Position numbers and translations under genes: made by a program. Source: Algihabitans sp965233705 (GTDB lineage: Bacteria; Pseudomonadota; Alphaproteobacteria; Kiloniellales; DSM-21159). Taken from it: a stretch of 64,000 nucleotides of DNA. Of this stretch, positions 49,694 through 58,580 are shown piece after piece. The notes beneath the pieces were generated by a model, which saw only the letters and a list, made by a program, of their open reading frames with translations, was not told the origin of the DNA and ran no database searches. Positions within the stretch are counted from its first letter, which is position 1. Each line of letters starts with the position of its first letter. The stretch covers positions 682,001 through 746,000 of the forward strand of contig CBDDTF010000001.1 of assembly GCA_965233705.1 (NCBI GenBank), in the 5' to 3' direction.

Positions 49694-50982
49694 CCTGGCT
49701 GGTCCTGCTCGCGGTCGCCGTGCTGCTCGCGGCGGGGACGGCGCTGGCCTACGTGATCGGCGGCGCCAGCGTGCTGGTGTTCCTGGCGACGGACAACGCC
49801 CGCTACATCGCCATCCTGCCGCAGAAGATCTTCAGCCAGATCGACGTCTTCGTGCTGATGGCCATGCCGCTGTTCATCCTGGCGGGCGAGATCATGAACC
49901 GCGGCGGCGTCACGCGCGCCCTGATCGACCTCTCCATGGCCCTGGTCGGCCGCCTGCGCGGCGGGCTCGGCCACGTCAACATCATGACCAGCGTGTTCTT
50001 CGCCGGCATCTCCGGCTCGGCCGTCGCCGACGCCGCGGCGCTGTCCAACACGCTGGTCCCGGCCATGCGCGAGCGCGGCTACGGCGGCACCTTCGCCGGC
50101 GCCATCACCGCCGCCTCCTCCATCATCGGCCCCATCGTGCCGCCGTCGATCATCCTGATCTTCTACGGCGCGCTGATGCAGACCTCGGTGACCGCGCTGT
50201 TCATCGCCGGCATCCTGCCCGGCCTGCTTCTCGCCGCCGCGCTGTTCCTGGTCAACGCGCTGATCGCCTGGCGCGACGGGCACCCGCGCCTGAGCGCCGC
50301 CGAGAAGCCGCGGCTGGGCCCGGCCCTGGTCCGCGCTCTGCCGGCGCTGGGGCTGCCGGTGATCATCGTCGGCGGCATCGTCTTCGGCTGGATGACCCCG
50401 ACCGAGGCGGCGGCCGTCGCCGTCATCGCGGCGATCGGCGCCTCGCTGGTCTACGACGGCCTCAGCCGCGAGCTCTTCAGCGAGAGCCTGCGGCGCACGG
50501 CGATCCTGACCGGCTCGATCTTCATGATCCTCACGGCGGTCGCCGCGCTGGGCCATGTCGCGGCGCTCGAACGGCTGCCCGAGGCGATCTCCGAGACGGT
50601 GGCCGGCTGGGGCCTCGGTCCGCTCGGCTTCATGCTGGCGCTCAACCTGATCCTGCTGGTCGCCGGCATGATCTTCGACATTCCGGTGGCCCTGGCGCTG
50701 ATCGTGCCGCTGCTGGCGCCGATCGCGCTGGCCCAGGGCGTCGACCCGGTCCACCTCGGCATCATCGTCTGCTTCAACCTCAGCATCGGCCTGATCTCGC
50801 CGCCGCTGGGCGGCTGCCTGCTGGTGGTCTCGACCGTGGCCAACCTGGACTACTGGCGGCTGGCCCGCGCCGTGCTGCCCTTCATCCTGGTTCAGGTCGT
50901 CGTGCTGGGTCTGCTGGTCGCGGTGCCGGAGATCTCGCTGGCGCTGCCGCGCGCCCTCGGCCTGGTCGCCGCCCCGAGCTGA
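49690..50982 (+). CDS. TRAP transporter large permease (DctM family)
   Basis: Inner-membrane protein of 430 residues with about 12 helices. Diagnostic loops are FFAGISGSAVADAAALSN, IIGPIVPPSIILIFYG and SIGLISPPLGGCLLVVS. The ATG at 49690 overlaps the oxidase TGA (ATGA); the much longer open frame reaching back to 47416 is antisense or out-of-frame sequence. Serves with the binding proteins at 51021 and 52198 and the small permease at 53207. Confidence 0.92.
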   Translation: MTWLVLLAVAVLLAAGTALAYVIGGASVLVFLATDNARYIAILPQKIFSQIDVFVLMAMPLFILAGEIMNRGGVTRALIDLSMALVGRLRGGLGHVNIMTSVFFAGISGSAVADAAALSNTLVPAMRERGYGGTFAGAITAASSIIGPIVPPSIILIFYGALMQTSVTALFIAGILPGLLLAAALFLVNALIAWRDGHPRLSAAEKPRLGPALVRALPALGLPVIIVGGIVFGWMTPTEAAAVAVIAAIGASLVYDGLSRELFSESLRRTAILTGSIFMILTAVAALGHVAALERLPEAISETVAGWGLGPLGFMLALNLILLVAGMIFDIPVALALIVPLLAPIALAQGVDPVHLGIIVCFNLSIGLISPPLGGCLLVVSTVANLDYWRLARAVLPFILVQVVVLGLLVAVPEISLALPRALGLVAAPS

Positions 50983-51020
50983 CGGCGCAAGCCGCATCCG
51001 CGTAAAGAGGAGTCCCCGCC

Positions 51021-52109
51021 GTGAAGAAGAGCTTCCGCCCCATCGCCCAGGCCATCGGTGCCCAGGCCATCGGCGCCCAGGTGATCGGCGTCCAGGTGAT
51101 CGGCGCCCTGGTCCGCGCGCCCCTCGCCGCCGCCGCCCTGGCGGCCGCCTCGCTGGGGCCGCTGCTCGCATCCCCGGCGGCCGCCGCCGAGGTCAAGATC
51201 GCACTGGATACACCGGCCGACCTGGAGCAGTCGGGCACCTACGTCTGGGCCCACACCTTCGCCGAGCACCTGAAGGCGAACGGCATGGAGGCGGTCGAGT
51301 ACCAGCGCGGCGCGCTGGGCGAGGAGCGCGAGCGGCTGGATCAGGTCTCCCAGGGGCTGATCGAGGTCTCCATGTCCGACATCCGCTCGGCCGGCTCGCT
51401 CGACTCCTTCATCTTCGGCGTCTACCTGCCGTTCCTCTTCGAGGACCCGCACCACCTCTACCGCACCCTCGACGACGGCGGCCTGCAGGCGCGGATCAAC
51501 GAGGCGATCACGCCCTACGGCGTGCGCATCCTCGGCTTCACCCAGCTCGGCCTGCCCTCGGGCATCTTCAACACCAAGCGCCCGGTGGAGCGCCTGGAGG
51601 ACGTCGCCGAGCTGCGCATGCGCGCCCTGGACGAGAGCCAGATCGCGCTGTTCGAATCCTGGGGCTCGACCGGCACGGTGATCACTATGTCGGAGGTGCC
51701 CAGCGCCCTGCAGACCGGCGTCGCCGACGGTTACATCAATCCGCCCTTCGTGCCGATCCTCTACGGCCACCTGGGCTTCATCGAGCACTTCACCGATGCC
51801 TCCCTCATGCCGGCCAGCCGCCTCGCCCTGGCGTCCGAGGACTGGTACCAGAGCCTGAGCGATGCGGAACGGGCCATCGTCGAGGCGGCGGCCGCCGAGG
51901 CGACGGCCGCCAATCTCGCCTGGCTGGAGCAGCGCGGCGACATCCTGAACGAGCTGGAAGCGGCGGGCATCCAGGTGATCCGCCTGTCCGAGGCCGAGCG
52001 CGCCCGCTTCGTCGAGGCTTCGCGCGCCGTCTACGACGCCGGCGTCCTCTCGCCGGAGGAGGTCGAGATCTGGGTCGACGCCGCGCAGCAGAACGAGAGC
52101 AGGTTGTGA
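51021..52109 (+). CDS. TRAP transporter substrate-binding protein (DctP family), copy 1
   Basis: Periplasmic binding protein of 362 residues. The long signal region (about 57 residues) is expanded by four 15-bp repeats that encode AQAIG/AQVIG units before the hydrophobic core and the ASPAAAA cleavage site. The mature protein starts EVKIALDTPADLEQSGTYVW and contains ELRMRALDESQIALFESWG and SEVPSALQTGVADGYINPP. The GTG at 51021 is preceded by AGAGGAG. It is closely similar to copy 2 at 52198, evidently a tandem duplication. Confidence 0.9.
   Translation: MKKSFRPIAQAIGAQAIGAQVIGVQVIGALVRAPLAAAALAAASLGPLLASPAAAAEVKIALDTPADLEQSGTYVWAHTFAEHLKANGMEAVEYQRGALGEERERLDQVSQGLIEVSMSDIRSAGSLDSFIFGVYLPFLFEDPHHLYRTLDDGGLQARINEAITPYGVRILGFTQLGLPSGIFNTKRPVERLEDVAELRMRALDESQIALFESWGSTGTVITMSEVPSALQTGVADGYINPPFVPILYGHLGFIEHFTDASLMPASRLALASEDWYQSLSDAERAIVEAAAAEATAANLAWLEQRGDILNELEAAGIQVIRLSEAERARFVEASRAVYDAGVLSPEEVEIWVDAAQQNESRL
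51045..51104 (+). repeat. four 15-bp tandem repeats in a signal-peptide coding region
   Basis: Units at 51045-51059, 51060-51074, 51075-51089 and 51090-51104, e.g. GCCCAGGCCATCGGT and GCCCAGGTGATCGGC, lengthen the n-region of the DctP signal peptide without a frameshift. Copy 2 of the gene lacks them. Confidence 0.8.
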
Positions 52110-52197
52110 TCGGCGGACGCGCCGAAGCGAAGCCATGCGGTCGCACACCACTCCGGGGCGCCGCCCTCCCCCTGAACCGCTCGCGAGGAGAGCCACG

Positions 52198-53202
52198 ATG
52201 ACCCGCTTCCGTCCCATCGCCCGCGCCACGCTGGCCGGCGCCACCCTGCTGGCCGCCGCCGCCGGCCTGGCGTTCACCGGCCCCGCCGCCGCCGCCGAGG
52301 TCAAGCTGGCGCTGGACACGCCGCCCGACCTGGAGCAGTCCGGCACCTACGTCTGGGCGAACGCCTTCGCCGAGCACCTGCGCGCCAACGGCATGGAGGT
52401 GGTCGAGTACCAGCGCGGCGCGCTGGGCGAGGAGCAGGACCGCCTGGATCAGCTCTCCCAGGGCCTGATCGAGGTCTCGCTGTCCGACGTGCGCGCCGCC
52501 GGCTCGCTCGACACCCTGGTGTTCGGCGTCTACCTGCCGTTCCTCTTCGAGAGCACGGCCCACCTCTATCGCGCGCTGGACGAGGGCGGGCTGCTGGAGA
52601 AGATCAACGCGCGGATCACCCCCTACGGCGTGCGCGTGCTGGGCGTGCCGCAGGTCGGCCTGATGTCGGGCATCTTCAACACCAAGCACCCGGTCGCCCG
52701 CCTCGAGGACATGGCCGACCTGCGCATGCGCGCCCTGGACGAGAGCCAGATCGAGCTGTTCGAGGCCTGGGGCGCCACCGGCACGGTGATCTCCTTCTCC
52801 GAGGTGCCGAGCGCGCTGCAGACCGGGGTGGCCGACGGCTACATCAACGCGCCCTTCGTGCCGCTGCTGTTCGGCCACCAGGGCTTCATCAAGCACTTCA
52901 CCCACGCCAAGCAGAGCACCTCCAGCCGCCTCGCCCTGGCCTCGGAGGACTGGTATCAGGGCCTGAGCGAGGCGGAGCGCGCGGTGGTCGACGCCGGCGC
53001 CGCCAAGGGCGACGCAGCGACCCTGGCCTGGCTGGAGACCCGCGGCGGCAAGCTGGACGAGCTGGAGGCGGCCGGCATCGAGGTGACGGAGCTGAGCGCG
53101 GCCGAGCGTGCCCGCTTCGTGGAGGCCTCGCGGGCCGTCTACGAGTCCGGCGTGCTCTCGCCCGCCGAGGTCGAGCTCTGGATCGAGGCGGCCGGAGACT
53201 GA
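52198..53202 (+). CDS. TRAP transporter substrate-binding protein (DctP family), copy 2
   Basis: Periplasmic binding protein of 334 residues with a normal Sec signal (MTRFRPIARATLAGATLLAA...GPAAAAE) and a mature sequence aligning without gaps to copy 1 over most of its length (VKLALDTPPDLEQSGTYVWANAFAEHL). Differences cluster around HLYRALDEGGLLEKINAR and FTHAKQSTSSRLALA, so ligand preference may differ. The ATG at 52198 follows GAGGAGA. 88 bp after copy 1. Confidence 0.92.
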   Translation: MTRFRPIARATLAGATLLAAAAGLAFTGPAAAAEVKLALDTPPDLEQSGTYVWANAFAEHLRANGMEVVEYQRGALGEEQDRLDQLSQGLIEVSLSDVRAAGSLDTLVFGVYLPFLFESTAHLYRALDEGGLLEKINARITPYGVRVLGVPQVGLMSGIFNTKHPVARLEDMADLRMRALDESQIELFEAWGATGTVISFSEVPSALQTGVADGYINAPFVPLLFGHQGFIKHFTHAKQSTSSRLALASEDWYQGLSEAERAVVDAGAAKGDAATLAWLETRGGKLDELEAAGIEVTELSAAERARFVEASRAVYESGVLSPAEVELWIEAAGD

Positions 53203-53206
53203 CACC

Positions 53207-53773
53207 ATGCGCGCCGCCGCCCACGCTCTCGCCGCCGTCCGCGCCCTCGCCCTGCCGCTGCTGCGCCTGTCCGACGGCCTCAACCGGGTGGCGGTCGGCG
53301 GCGCGCTGCTGGCCCTGATCGTCATGGTCGGCGCCACCGGCTGGCAGGTGGTGGCGCGCTACCTGCTGGCCGCGCCGCCGCCCTGGACCGAGGAACTGGC
53401 GCGCTACGCCATGATCTGGGGCGGCATGCTGGGCGCCTCCATCGCCTTCAAGGCCTGGGCGGACCCCACGCTGTTTCCCGGCGGCCGACAGTTGCGCGGC
53501 GCCGCCGGCGGCCTGCTGGCGCTGCTGCGCGCGGCGGGCGTGCTGCTGATCGCCGCGCCGGTTCTCTGGCACTCGGTGATCGGGCCCGGCGGCGGCTTTG
53601 CGCGGAGCTTCCTGGCGCGCACCGCGATGCGCGACACCGAGGTGATCGGCGTCGCCATGGTCTGGTTCACCGCGGCCGTGCCGGTCGCCTTCGCCCTGAT
53701 CGTCATCCACCTCCTGGCCGAGCTCGCGGCCCGCGCCGCCGGCCTGGACCAACCGGAAACGGACGCCCCATGA
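53207..53773 (+). CDS. TRAP transporter small permease (DctQ family)
   Basis: Inner-membrane protein of 188 residues with four helices and the PPPWTEELARYAMIWGGMLGASIAFKA segment diagnostic of DctQ subunits. The ATG at 53207 is 4 bp after the stop of binding protein copy 2, and its own stop overlaps the start of the MlrC gene. The M-P-P-Q gene order is unusual because the large permease is separated from the small one by two binding proteins. Confidence 0.9.
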   Translation: MRAAAHALAAVRALALPLLRLSDGLNRVAVGGALLALIVMVGATGWQVVARYLLAAPPPWTEELARYAMIWGGMLGASIAFKAWADPTLFPGGRQLRGAAGGLLALLRAAGVLLIAAPVLWHSVIGPGGGFARSFLARTAMRDTEVIGVAMVWFTAAVPVAFALIVIHLLAELAARAAGLDQPETDAP

Positions 53774-55224
53774 GACTCTTCATCGCCGCCCTCGGCACCG
53801 AGACCAACACCTTCGCGCCCATGCCCACGGGGCTGCGCAGTTTCCAGGGCGAGCAGTTCTTCCGCGGCGACGCCACGCGCCACACGCCGACGCTGTTCAC
53901 CGAGGCCCTGCACGTTTGGCGTCGCGAGGCCGAGGCGCGCGGCTGGAGCGTCACCGAGAGCCTGAGCACCTTCGCCCAGCCCGCCGGCATCACCGTGCGC
54001 GAGGTCTACGAGGGCTTCCGCGACGAGATCCTGGCCGACCTCAAGGCGGCCGGTGGCGCCGACGTGATCCTGGTGCAGATGCACGGCGCCATGGTGGCCG
54101 GAGGCTACGACGACTGCGAGGGCGATCTAATGCGGCACCTGCGCGAGGCGGCGCCCGCGGCGGTGCTGGGGCTGGAGCTCGACCTCCACTGCCATCTGAC
54201 GCCGCTGATGCTGGAGAGCTGCGACCTGATCGTCACCTTCAAGGAGTATCCCCACGTCGACGCCACGCCGCGCGCCGAGGAGCTCTTCGCCCTGGCGGCC
54301 GACGCGGCGGCCGGCCGGACCAAGCCGGTGATGCGCGCCTTCGACTGCCGCATGGTCAACATGTACCGCACGCCGCACGCGCCGATGCGCGGCTTCGTCG
54401 ACGCCATGAGCGCGGCCGAGCGCGCGGAGGAGGGGCTGCTGTCGCTGTCGCTGGCGCACGGCTTTCCCTGGGGCGACGTGCCCGACGTGGGCACGCGCAT
54501 GCTGGCCATCGCCGACGGCGACGCCGAGCTGGCCGCGCGCACGGCCGAGCGCTTCGGGCGCGAGCTGATCCGCCAGCGCGAGGCGATCTGCCCGCCGCTG
54601 CCGACGATCGACGAAGCGCTCGACGCCGCCGCGGCCGAGACGGCCTGGCCCGTGGTGCTGGCCGACACGGCCGACAACGCCGGCGGCGGCGCGCCGAGCG
54701 ACGCCACCTTCCTGCTGCGCGCCCTGCTGGAGCGGGGCCTGGAGGGCGTCGCCTACGGCATCTTCTGGGACCCGGTGCTCGCCGGCATCTGTGCGGAGGC
54801 CGGCGAGGGCGCGCGCCTGCAGGTGCGCCTGGGCGGCAAGCTGGGCCCGATGTCCGGCGATCCCGTCGACCTGACCGCGACGGTGCGCAAGGTCGCCAGC
54901 GGCCTGACCCAGCGCATCGGCCAGGGGCACATGCCGCTCGGCCAGCTCGTCTGGCTGGAGGCCGCGGGCATCGACCTGCTGGTCAACGACAGCCGCACCC
55001 AGTGCTTCCACCCAGAGGCCTTCGAGCAGATGGGCATCCGCCTGGCCGAGCGGCGGCTGGTCTGCGTCAAGTCCACCCAGCACTTCTACGCCGGCTTCGC
55101 GCCGATCGCCGCCAAGGTGATCCACGTCGCCACCCCCGGCACGGTGACCCCCGACTTCAAGGCCATCCCCTTCACCAAGCGCGACGGCAACTACTGGCCG
55201 CGCGTCGACAACCCCTGGGACTGA
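53770..55224 (+). CDS. M81 family metallopeptidase (MlrC, microcystinase C family)
   Basis: Protein of 484 residues with the family N-terminus MRLFIAALGTETNTFAPMPTG, the metal-binding candidates LVQMHGAMVA and LELDLHCHLTP, ADTADNAGGGAPSDATFLL, and a C-terminal domain ending VDNPWD. The family is named after MlrC of microcystin degraders, but relatives occur widely beside transporters in proteobacteria and probably act on small amides, not toxins. It overlaps the TRAP small permease gene by 4 bp, so it likely processes the imported compound. Converges with the GMC gene. Confidence 0.9.
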   Translation: MRLFIAALGTETNTFAPMPTGLRSFQGEQFFRGDATRHTPTLFTEALHVWRREAEARGWSVTESLSTFAQPAGITVREVYEGFRDEILADLKAAGGADVILVQMHGAMVAGGYDDCEGDLMRHLREAAPAAVLGLELDLHCHLTPLMLESCDLIVTFKEYPHVDATPRAEELFALAADAAAGRTKPVMRAFDCRMVNMYRTPHAPMRGFVDAMSAAERAEEGLLSLSLAHGFPWGDVPDVGTRMLAIADGDAELAARTAERFGRELIRQREAICPPLPTIDEALDAAAAETAWPVVLADTADNAGGGAPSDATFLLRALLERGLEGVAYGIFWDPVLAGICAEAGEGARLQVRLGGKLGPMSGDPVDLTATVRKVASGLTQRIGQGHMPLGQLVWLEAAGIDLLVNDSRTQCFHPEAFEQMGIRLAERRLVCVKSTQHFYAGFAPIAAKVIHVATPGTVTPDFKAIPFTKRDGNYWPRVDNPWD

Positions 55225-55270
55225 GCCCCGGGGATCGGCGCTTCCCGGCCGGCACGCCCCGCCCGCCCCG

Positions 55271-56893
55271 TTACCGGGCGGCGGCGCCGGCGTCGGCGAG
55301 AATGTAGTCGGCGCCCTTCTCGGCGATCATGAAGACCGCAGCCTGGGTGTTTCCGGAGACCAGGGTCGGCATGACCGAGGCGTCAACCACCCGCAGCCCC
55401 GCCACCCCCCGGACGCGCAGCCGCGGGTCGACCACCGCGCCGGGATCGCCGCCCATCCGGCAGGTGCCGGCCGCATGGTAGATGGTCTGGCCGTTGGCGC
55501 GGGCGAAGGCCAGCCAGTCGGCGTCGCTGCGGCAGTCCGGGCCGGGCGCCATCTCCTCGGCGCGCCAGGCGTCGAGCGGGGCCTGCGCCACGATCTCGCG
55601 CCCGATGCGCATGCCCGCGATGAGGCAGCGGCGGTCCTCCTCCGCGTCGAGGAAGTTCGGCCGGATCGCCGGCTGCGCCGCCGGGTCGGGCGAGCGCAGA
55701 TGGATGCTGCCGCGCGATTCGGGGCGGAGCTGCGTCACGCCGAGGGTCATGCCCGGCGCGCGGTCGAGCTTGCGCTCGGCCGCGTTGGCATAGCTCGCGT
55801 GCATGAAGAAGTACTGCGCATCGGGTCCCGCCAGCCCCGGCCGGGTGCGCACGAAGCCGTGCACCAGGCCGGTGCCGAAGGTCAGCGGCCCGCGCCGCTG
55901 CAGACCGTAGCGCAGCACGGCCAGCATCAGCCGCCAGCCACGGGTCTGCTCGTTGAGGGTCTCGGGCCGCCGGACCCGCCAGTTCATGCGGGTGCAGAAG
56001 TGGTCGAGGTAGTTCTCGCCGACGCCGGGCAGCGCATGCCGCGTCTCCACCCCCGCCGCCGCCAGCACCTCGGGCGCGCCGATGCCCGAAAGCTCCAGGA
56101 GCTGCGGCGTCTGCACCGCGCCGGCCGCCAGCACCACCTCGCCCCGGGCGGCGAACCGCAGCGTCTGGCCGTCGCGGCTCGCCACCACGCCGCTGGCGCG
56201 GCGGCCGTCCAGGGTGATCGCCGTGACCCGCACCCCGGTTTCGACCCGCAGGTTGGCGCGGCCCAGGGCCGGGGTCAGATAGGCGGCGGCGGCGCTCACC
56301 CGCCGGCCCCGCTGCTGGTTGACCTGGTAGTAGCCGAAGCCGTCCTGGCCGGCGCCGTTGTAGTCGACGCACCGCGGGTGGCCGGCGGCCCCGGCGGCGG
56401 CGAGGAAGGCCTCGGCGATGGCCGGCCGCTCCGCCACCTCGCAGATCGGCAGCGGGCCGCCGCGCCCGCGCAGACCGTCCGGATCGGGCCCGGCGTAGTC
56501 CTCGATGCGCCGGAACACCGGCGCCACCTCCGCATGGCTCCAGCCCTGGCAGCCGCGCTGCGCCCAGCCGTCGTAGTCCTGCGGCTGGCCGCGCACGTAG
56601 ATCATGCCGTTGATCAGCGTCGAGCCGCCCAGTCCCCGCCCGCGCGGAATGGCGATGACCCGGTTGTTCGTGCCCGGCTCGGGCTCGGTCGAGAAGCCCC
56701 AGTTGTAGCGGGGATCGGTCAGCAGCTTGTAGAAACCGGCGGGGATCGAGATCCAGGGGCTGCGGCCCCGCGCGCCGGCCTCCAGCAGCAGCACCGAGTG
56801 GCGCCCGTCCGCGCTCAGCCGATTGGCCAGCACGCAGCCCGCCGTGCCGCCGCCGACGATGATGTAGTCGAAGCTCTCGACCGCCTCGGGCAT
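55271..56893 (-). CDS. GMC family oxidoreductase (choline dehydrogenase-like)
   Basis: FAD-dependent alcohol dehydrogenase of 540 residues: FDYIIVGGGTAGCVLANRLS at 8-27, GMC signature 1 around GRGLGGSTLINGMIYVRG, signature 2 around GAVQTPQLLELSGIG, and C-terminal active-site region YHAAGTCRMGGDPGAVVDPRLRVRGV with SGNTQAAVFMIAEKGAD. The ATG at 56893 has GGAGG 7 nt upstream. It ends the catabolic operon running down from about 64000. The substrate is an alcohol of unknown identity. Confidence 0.9.
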   Translation of the reverse strand: MPEAVESFDYIIVGGGTAGCVLANRLSADGRHSVLLLEAGARGRSPWISIPAGFYKLLTDPRYNWGFSTEPEPGTNNRVIAIPRGRGLGGSTLINGMIYVRGQPQDYDGWAQRGCQGWSHAEVAPVFRRIEDYAGPDPDGLRGRGGPLPICEVAERPAIAEAFLAAAGAAGHPRCVDYNGAGQDGFGYYQVNQQRGRRVSAAAAYLTPALGRANLRVETGVRVTAITLDGRRASGVVASRDGQTLRFAARGEVVLAAGAVQTPQLLELSGIGAPEVLAAAGVETRHALPGVGENYLDHFCTRMNWRVRRPETLNEQTRGWRLMLAVLRYGLQRRGPLTFGTGLVHGFVRTRPGLAGPDAQYFFMHASYANAAERKLDRAPGMTLGVTQLRPESRGSIHLRSPDPAAQPAIRPNFLDAEEDRRCLIAGMRIGREIVAQAPLDAWRAEEMAPGPDCRSDADWLAFARANGQTIYHAAGTCRMGGDPGAVVDPRLRVRGVAGLRVVDASVMPTLVSGNTQAAVFMIAEKGADYILADAGAAAR

Positions 56894-56927
56894 GCTCACC
56901 CCTCCGGCCTCGCCCCGGGCCCGCGGC

Positions 56928-57740
56928 TCATGGGATCGCCCCCATGTGCCGGGCCATCAGCTCGATCTGCGCGGCGAGCATCGGCAGCCCGGGATGGGTG
57001 TGGCAGCCCTGCGCCTCGGCCCGGGCCAGCAGCGCCGTCCTGGCCGGCTCCATGATCGCTTCGGCGACGATCTGGCCGGGCCGCAGGCGCTCGGCGTCCA
57101 GCGGCAGCGGATCGTCGGGCCCGAGGCCGAGGGAGGTGGCATTGATCACCAGGTCGTGCTCGGCCACCGCGGCGGCGTCGGTCGCCAGGGCAAGCCGCGG
57201 ATAGGCCTCCGCCAGGCGCGCGCAGAGGGCGCGCGCCTTGGCCTCGGTACGGTTGGCGACGGTCAGCGCCGCAACGCCGGCACCGGCCAGCGCGAACGCG
57301 ATGGCGCTGGCCGCGCCGCCCGCGCCGGCCAGATAGACGCGCAGCCCGACCGGCTCGATGCCGGCGGCGCGCAGCCCCTCGACGAAGCCGATGCCGTCGA
57401 GCATGGCACCGACCATGCGCCCGTCGGCCTCGCGGCGCACGCAGTTGACCGCCCCGATCCGCGCGGCCTCCGGCGTCACGCTGTCGCAGAGCTCGCGCAT
57501 GGCGGGCTTGTGCGGCACCGTGGCGATGAAGCCGCCGAAGTTCCGCTGGGCGCGCAGGCCGTCCACCAGGGCGGCGAGCCCCTCCGGCGCGACGTGAAAC
57601 GGCACCATGACACCGTCGACGCCGTGGCGGACCAGCAGCGCGTTCATCACCTCCGGTGTCTTCACGTGGTGGATCGGGTCGGCGAGGATTCCGTAGACAC
57701 GGGTGCGTCCGGTGATCTGCAAGCCCTGGCTGTGCGTCAT
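56928..57740 (-). CDS. shikimate dehydrogenase-like (AroE family) oxidoreductase
   Basis: Family protein of 270 residues: substrate lysine in FIATVPHKPAM, Asp in GAMLDGIGFVEGL, NADP loop YLAGAGGAASAIAFALA and ANRTEAKA after it. The Ser-x-Ser substrate clamp of true AroE (HSxSPxxHN) reads HVKTPEVMN here, so the substrate is probably not shikimate; quinate-type or other hydroxy-ring acids are possible. The ATG at 57740 gives the normal family start; the upstream open frame is a shadow. It lies between SDR and GMC genes in a Liv-transporter catabolic operon, supporting a catabolic role. Confidence 0.82.
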   Translation of the reverse strand: MTHSQGLQITGRTRVYGILADPIHHVKTPEVMNALLVRHGVDGVMVPFHVAPEGLAALVDGLRAQRNFGGFIATVPHKPAMRELCDSVTPEAARIGAVNCVRREADGRMVGAMLDGIGFVEGLRAAGIEPVGLRVYLAGAGGAASAIAFALAGAGVAALTVANRTEAKARALCARLAEAYPRLALATDAAAVAEHDLVINATSLGLGPDDPLPLDAERLRPGQIVAEAIMEPARTALLARAEAQGCHTHPGLPMLAAQIELMARHMGAIP

Positions 57741-57766
57741 GCTGCGGTCCTGTCCTGCTGGCCGGC

Positions 57767-58576
57767 TCAGGTCATGTAGAGGCCGCCGGCGACGTCGACG
57801 GTCTGGCCGGTGACGAAGCTCGACTCCGCCGAGGTCAGCCAGAGGGCGACGTCGGCCACCTCGCCGGGCTGGCCGAGGCGCCCGAGCGGGGTCAGCGCCA
57901 CCTGCTCGGCATTGATCTCCGGCGCCACGCCGCGAACCATCGGCGTTTCGATGCGGCCCGGCGCCAGCGCGTTGACCCGGATGCCGTAGGGCCCCAGCTC
58001 GGCCGCGAGATGCTTGGTGAAGCCGATGATCGCCGACTTGGTGGCGGCATAGTGGCAGGCGACGATCGGCGAGTAGGTCTTGCCCGCCACGGAGGAGGTA
58101 TTGACGATCCAGCCCCGCCGCGCCGCCCGCATCGCCGGGCTGAGCACGCGGATGGCGTTGAAGCTGCCGGTCAGGTTGACCTCCACCACCCGGCGCCATT
58201 CGGCGGGGTCCATCTCCCAGACCTTGTGGGCGACGCCGGCGTGCTTGGGGGAGATGCCGGCGTTGTTGATCACCGTGTCGAAGCCGCCGCCCATCGCCGC
58301 CTCGGCCCGGGCGACGGCGGCCTCCAGGGCGTCGTAGTCGGCGACGTCGACGACCAGGCCGTGGGCCGCGCCGGGCCCGCCGGCGGCGATCTCGGCGACC
58401 GCCGGCTCGACCTCCTCGGCCCGCAGGTCGGCCACGCCGACCGTCGCGCCGCGCGCCGCAAAGGCCTGCGCGATGGCGCGTCCGATCCCCTTGGCCGCGC
58501 CGGTCACCAGGACCCGGCGGCCGCGGTGACTGTCGCGCCGCTCCGGCGCCGCGGACGGGCTGTCTTGATCGCGCAT
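57767..58576 (-). CDS. SDR family NAD(P)-dependent oxidoreductase
   Basis: Short-chain dehydrogenase of 269 residues: TGAAKGIG (about 25-32), NNAG, catalytic Ser in VNTSSVAG, YAATK. An Asp-Leu-Arg after beta-2 (VADLRAEE) favours NAD(H). Four bp after the LivF gene. With the AroE-like and GMC genes it forms an oxidation set for the compound imported by the Liv system. Confidence 0.9.
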   Translation of the reverse strand: MRDQDSPSAAPERRDSHRGRRVLVTGAAKGIGRAIAQAFAARGATVGVADLRAEEVEPAVAEIAAGGPGAAHGLVVDVADYDALEAAVARAEAAMGGGFDTVINNAGISPKHAGVAHKVWEMDPAEWRRVVEVNLTGSFNAIRVLSPAMRAARRGWIVNTSSVAGKTYSPIVACHYAATKSAIIGFTKHLAAELGPYGIRVNALAPGRIETPMVRGVAPEINAEQVALTPLGRLGQPGEVADVALWLTSAESSFVTGQTVDVAGGLYMT

Positions 58577-58580
58577 GGCC

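Noticed and set aside
47416..50982. 1188-codon plus-strand open frame
   Set aside because: Only its last 431 codons (49690-50982) encode a protein, a TRAP permease with its own coupled start. The rest is antisense to the FAD oxidase region or out of frame through the DAO oxidase.
53770..55224. Microcystin degradation role for the MlrC homologue
   Set aside because: No mlrA, mlrB or mlrD is present nearby. M81 proteins are widespread beside transporters and the name alone does not indicate the substrate.
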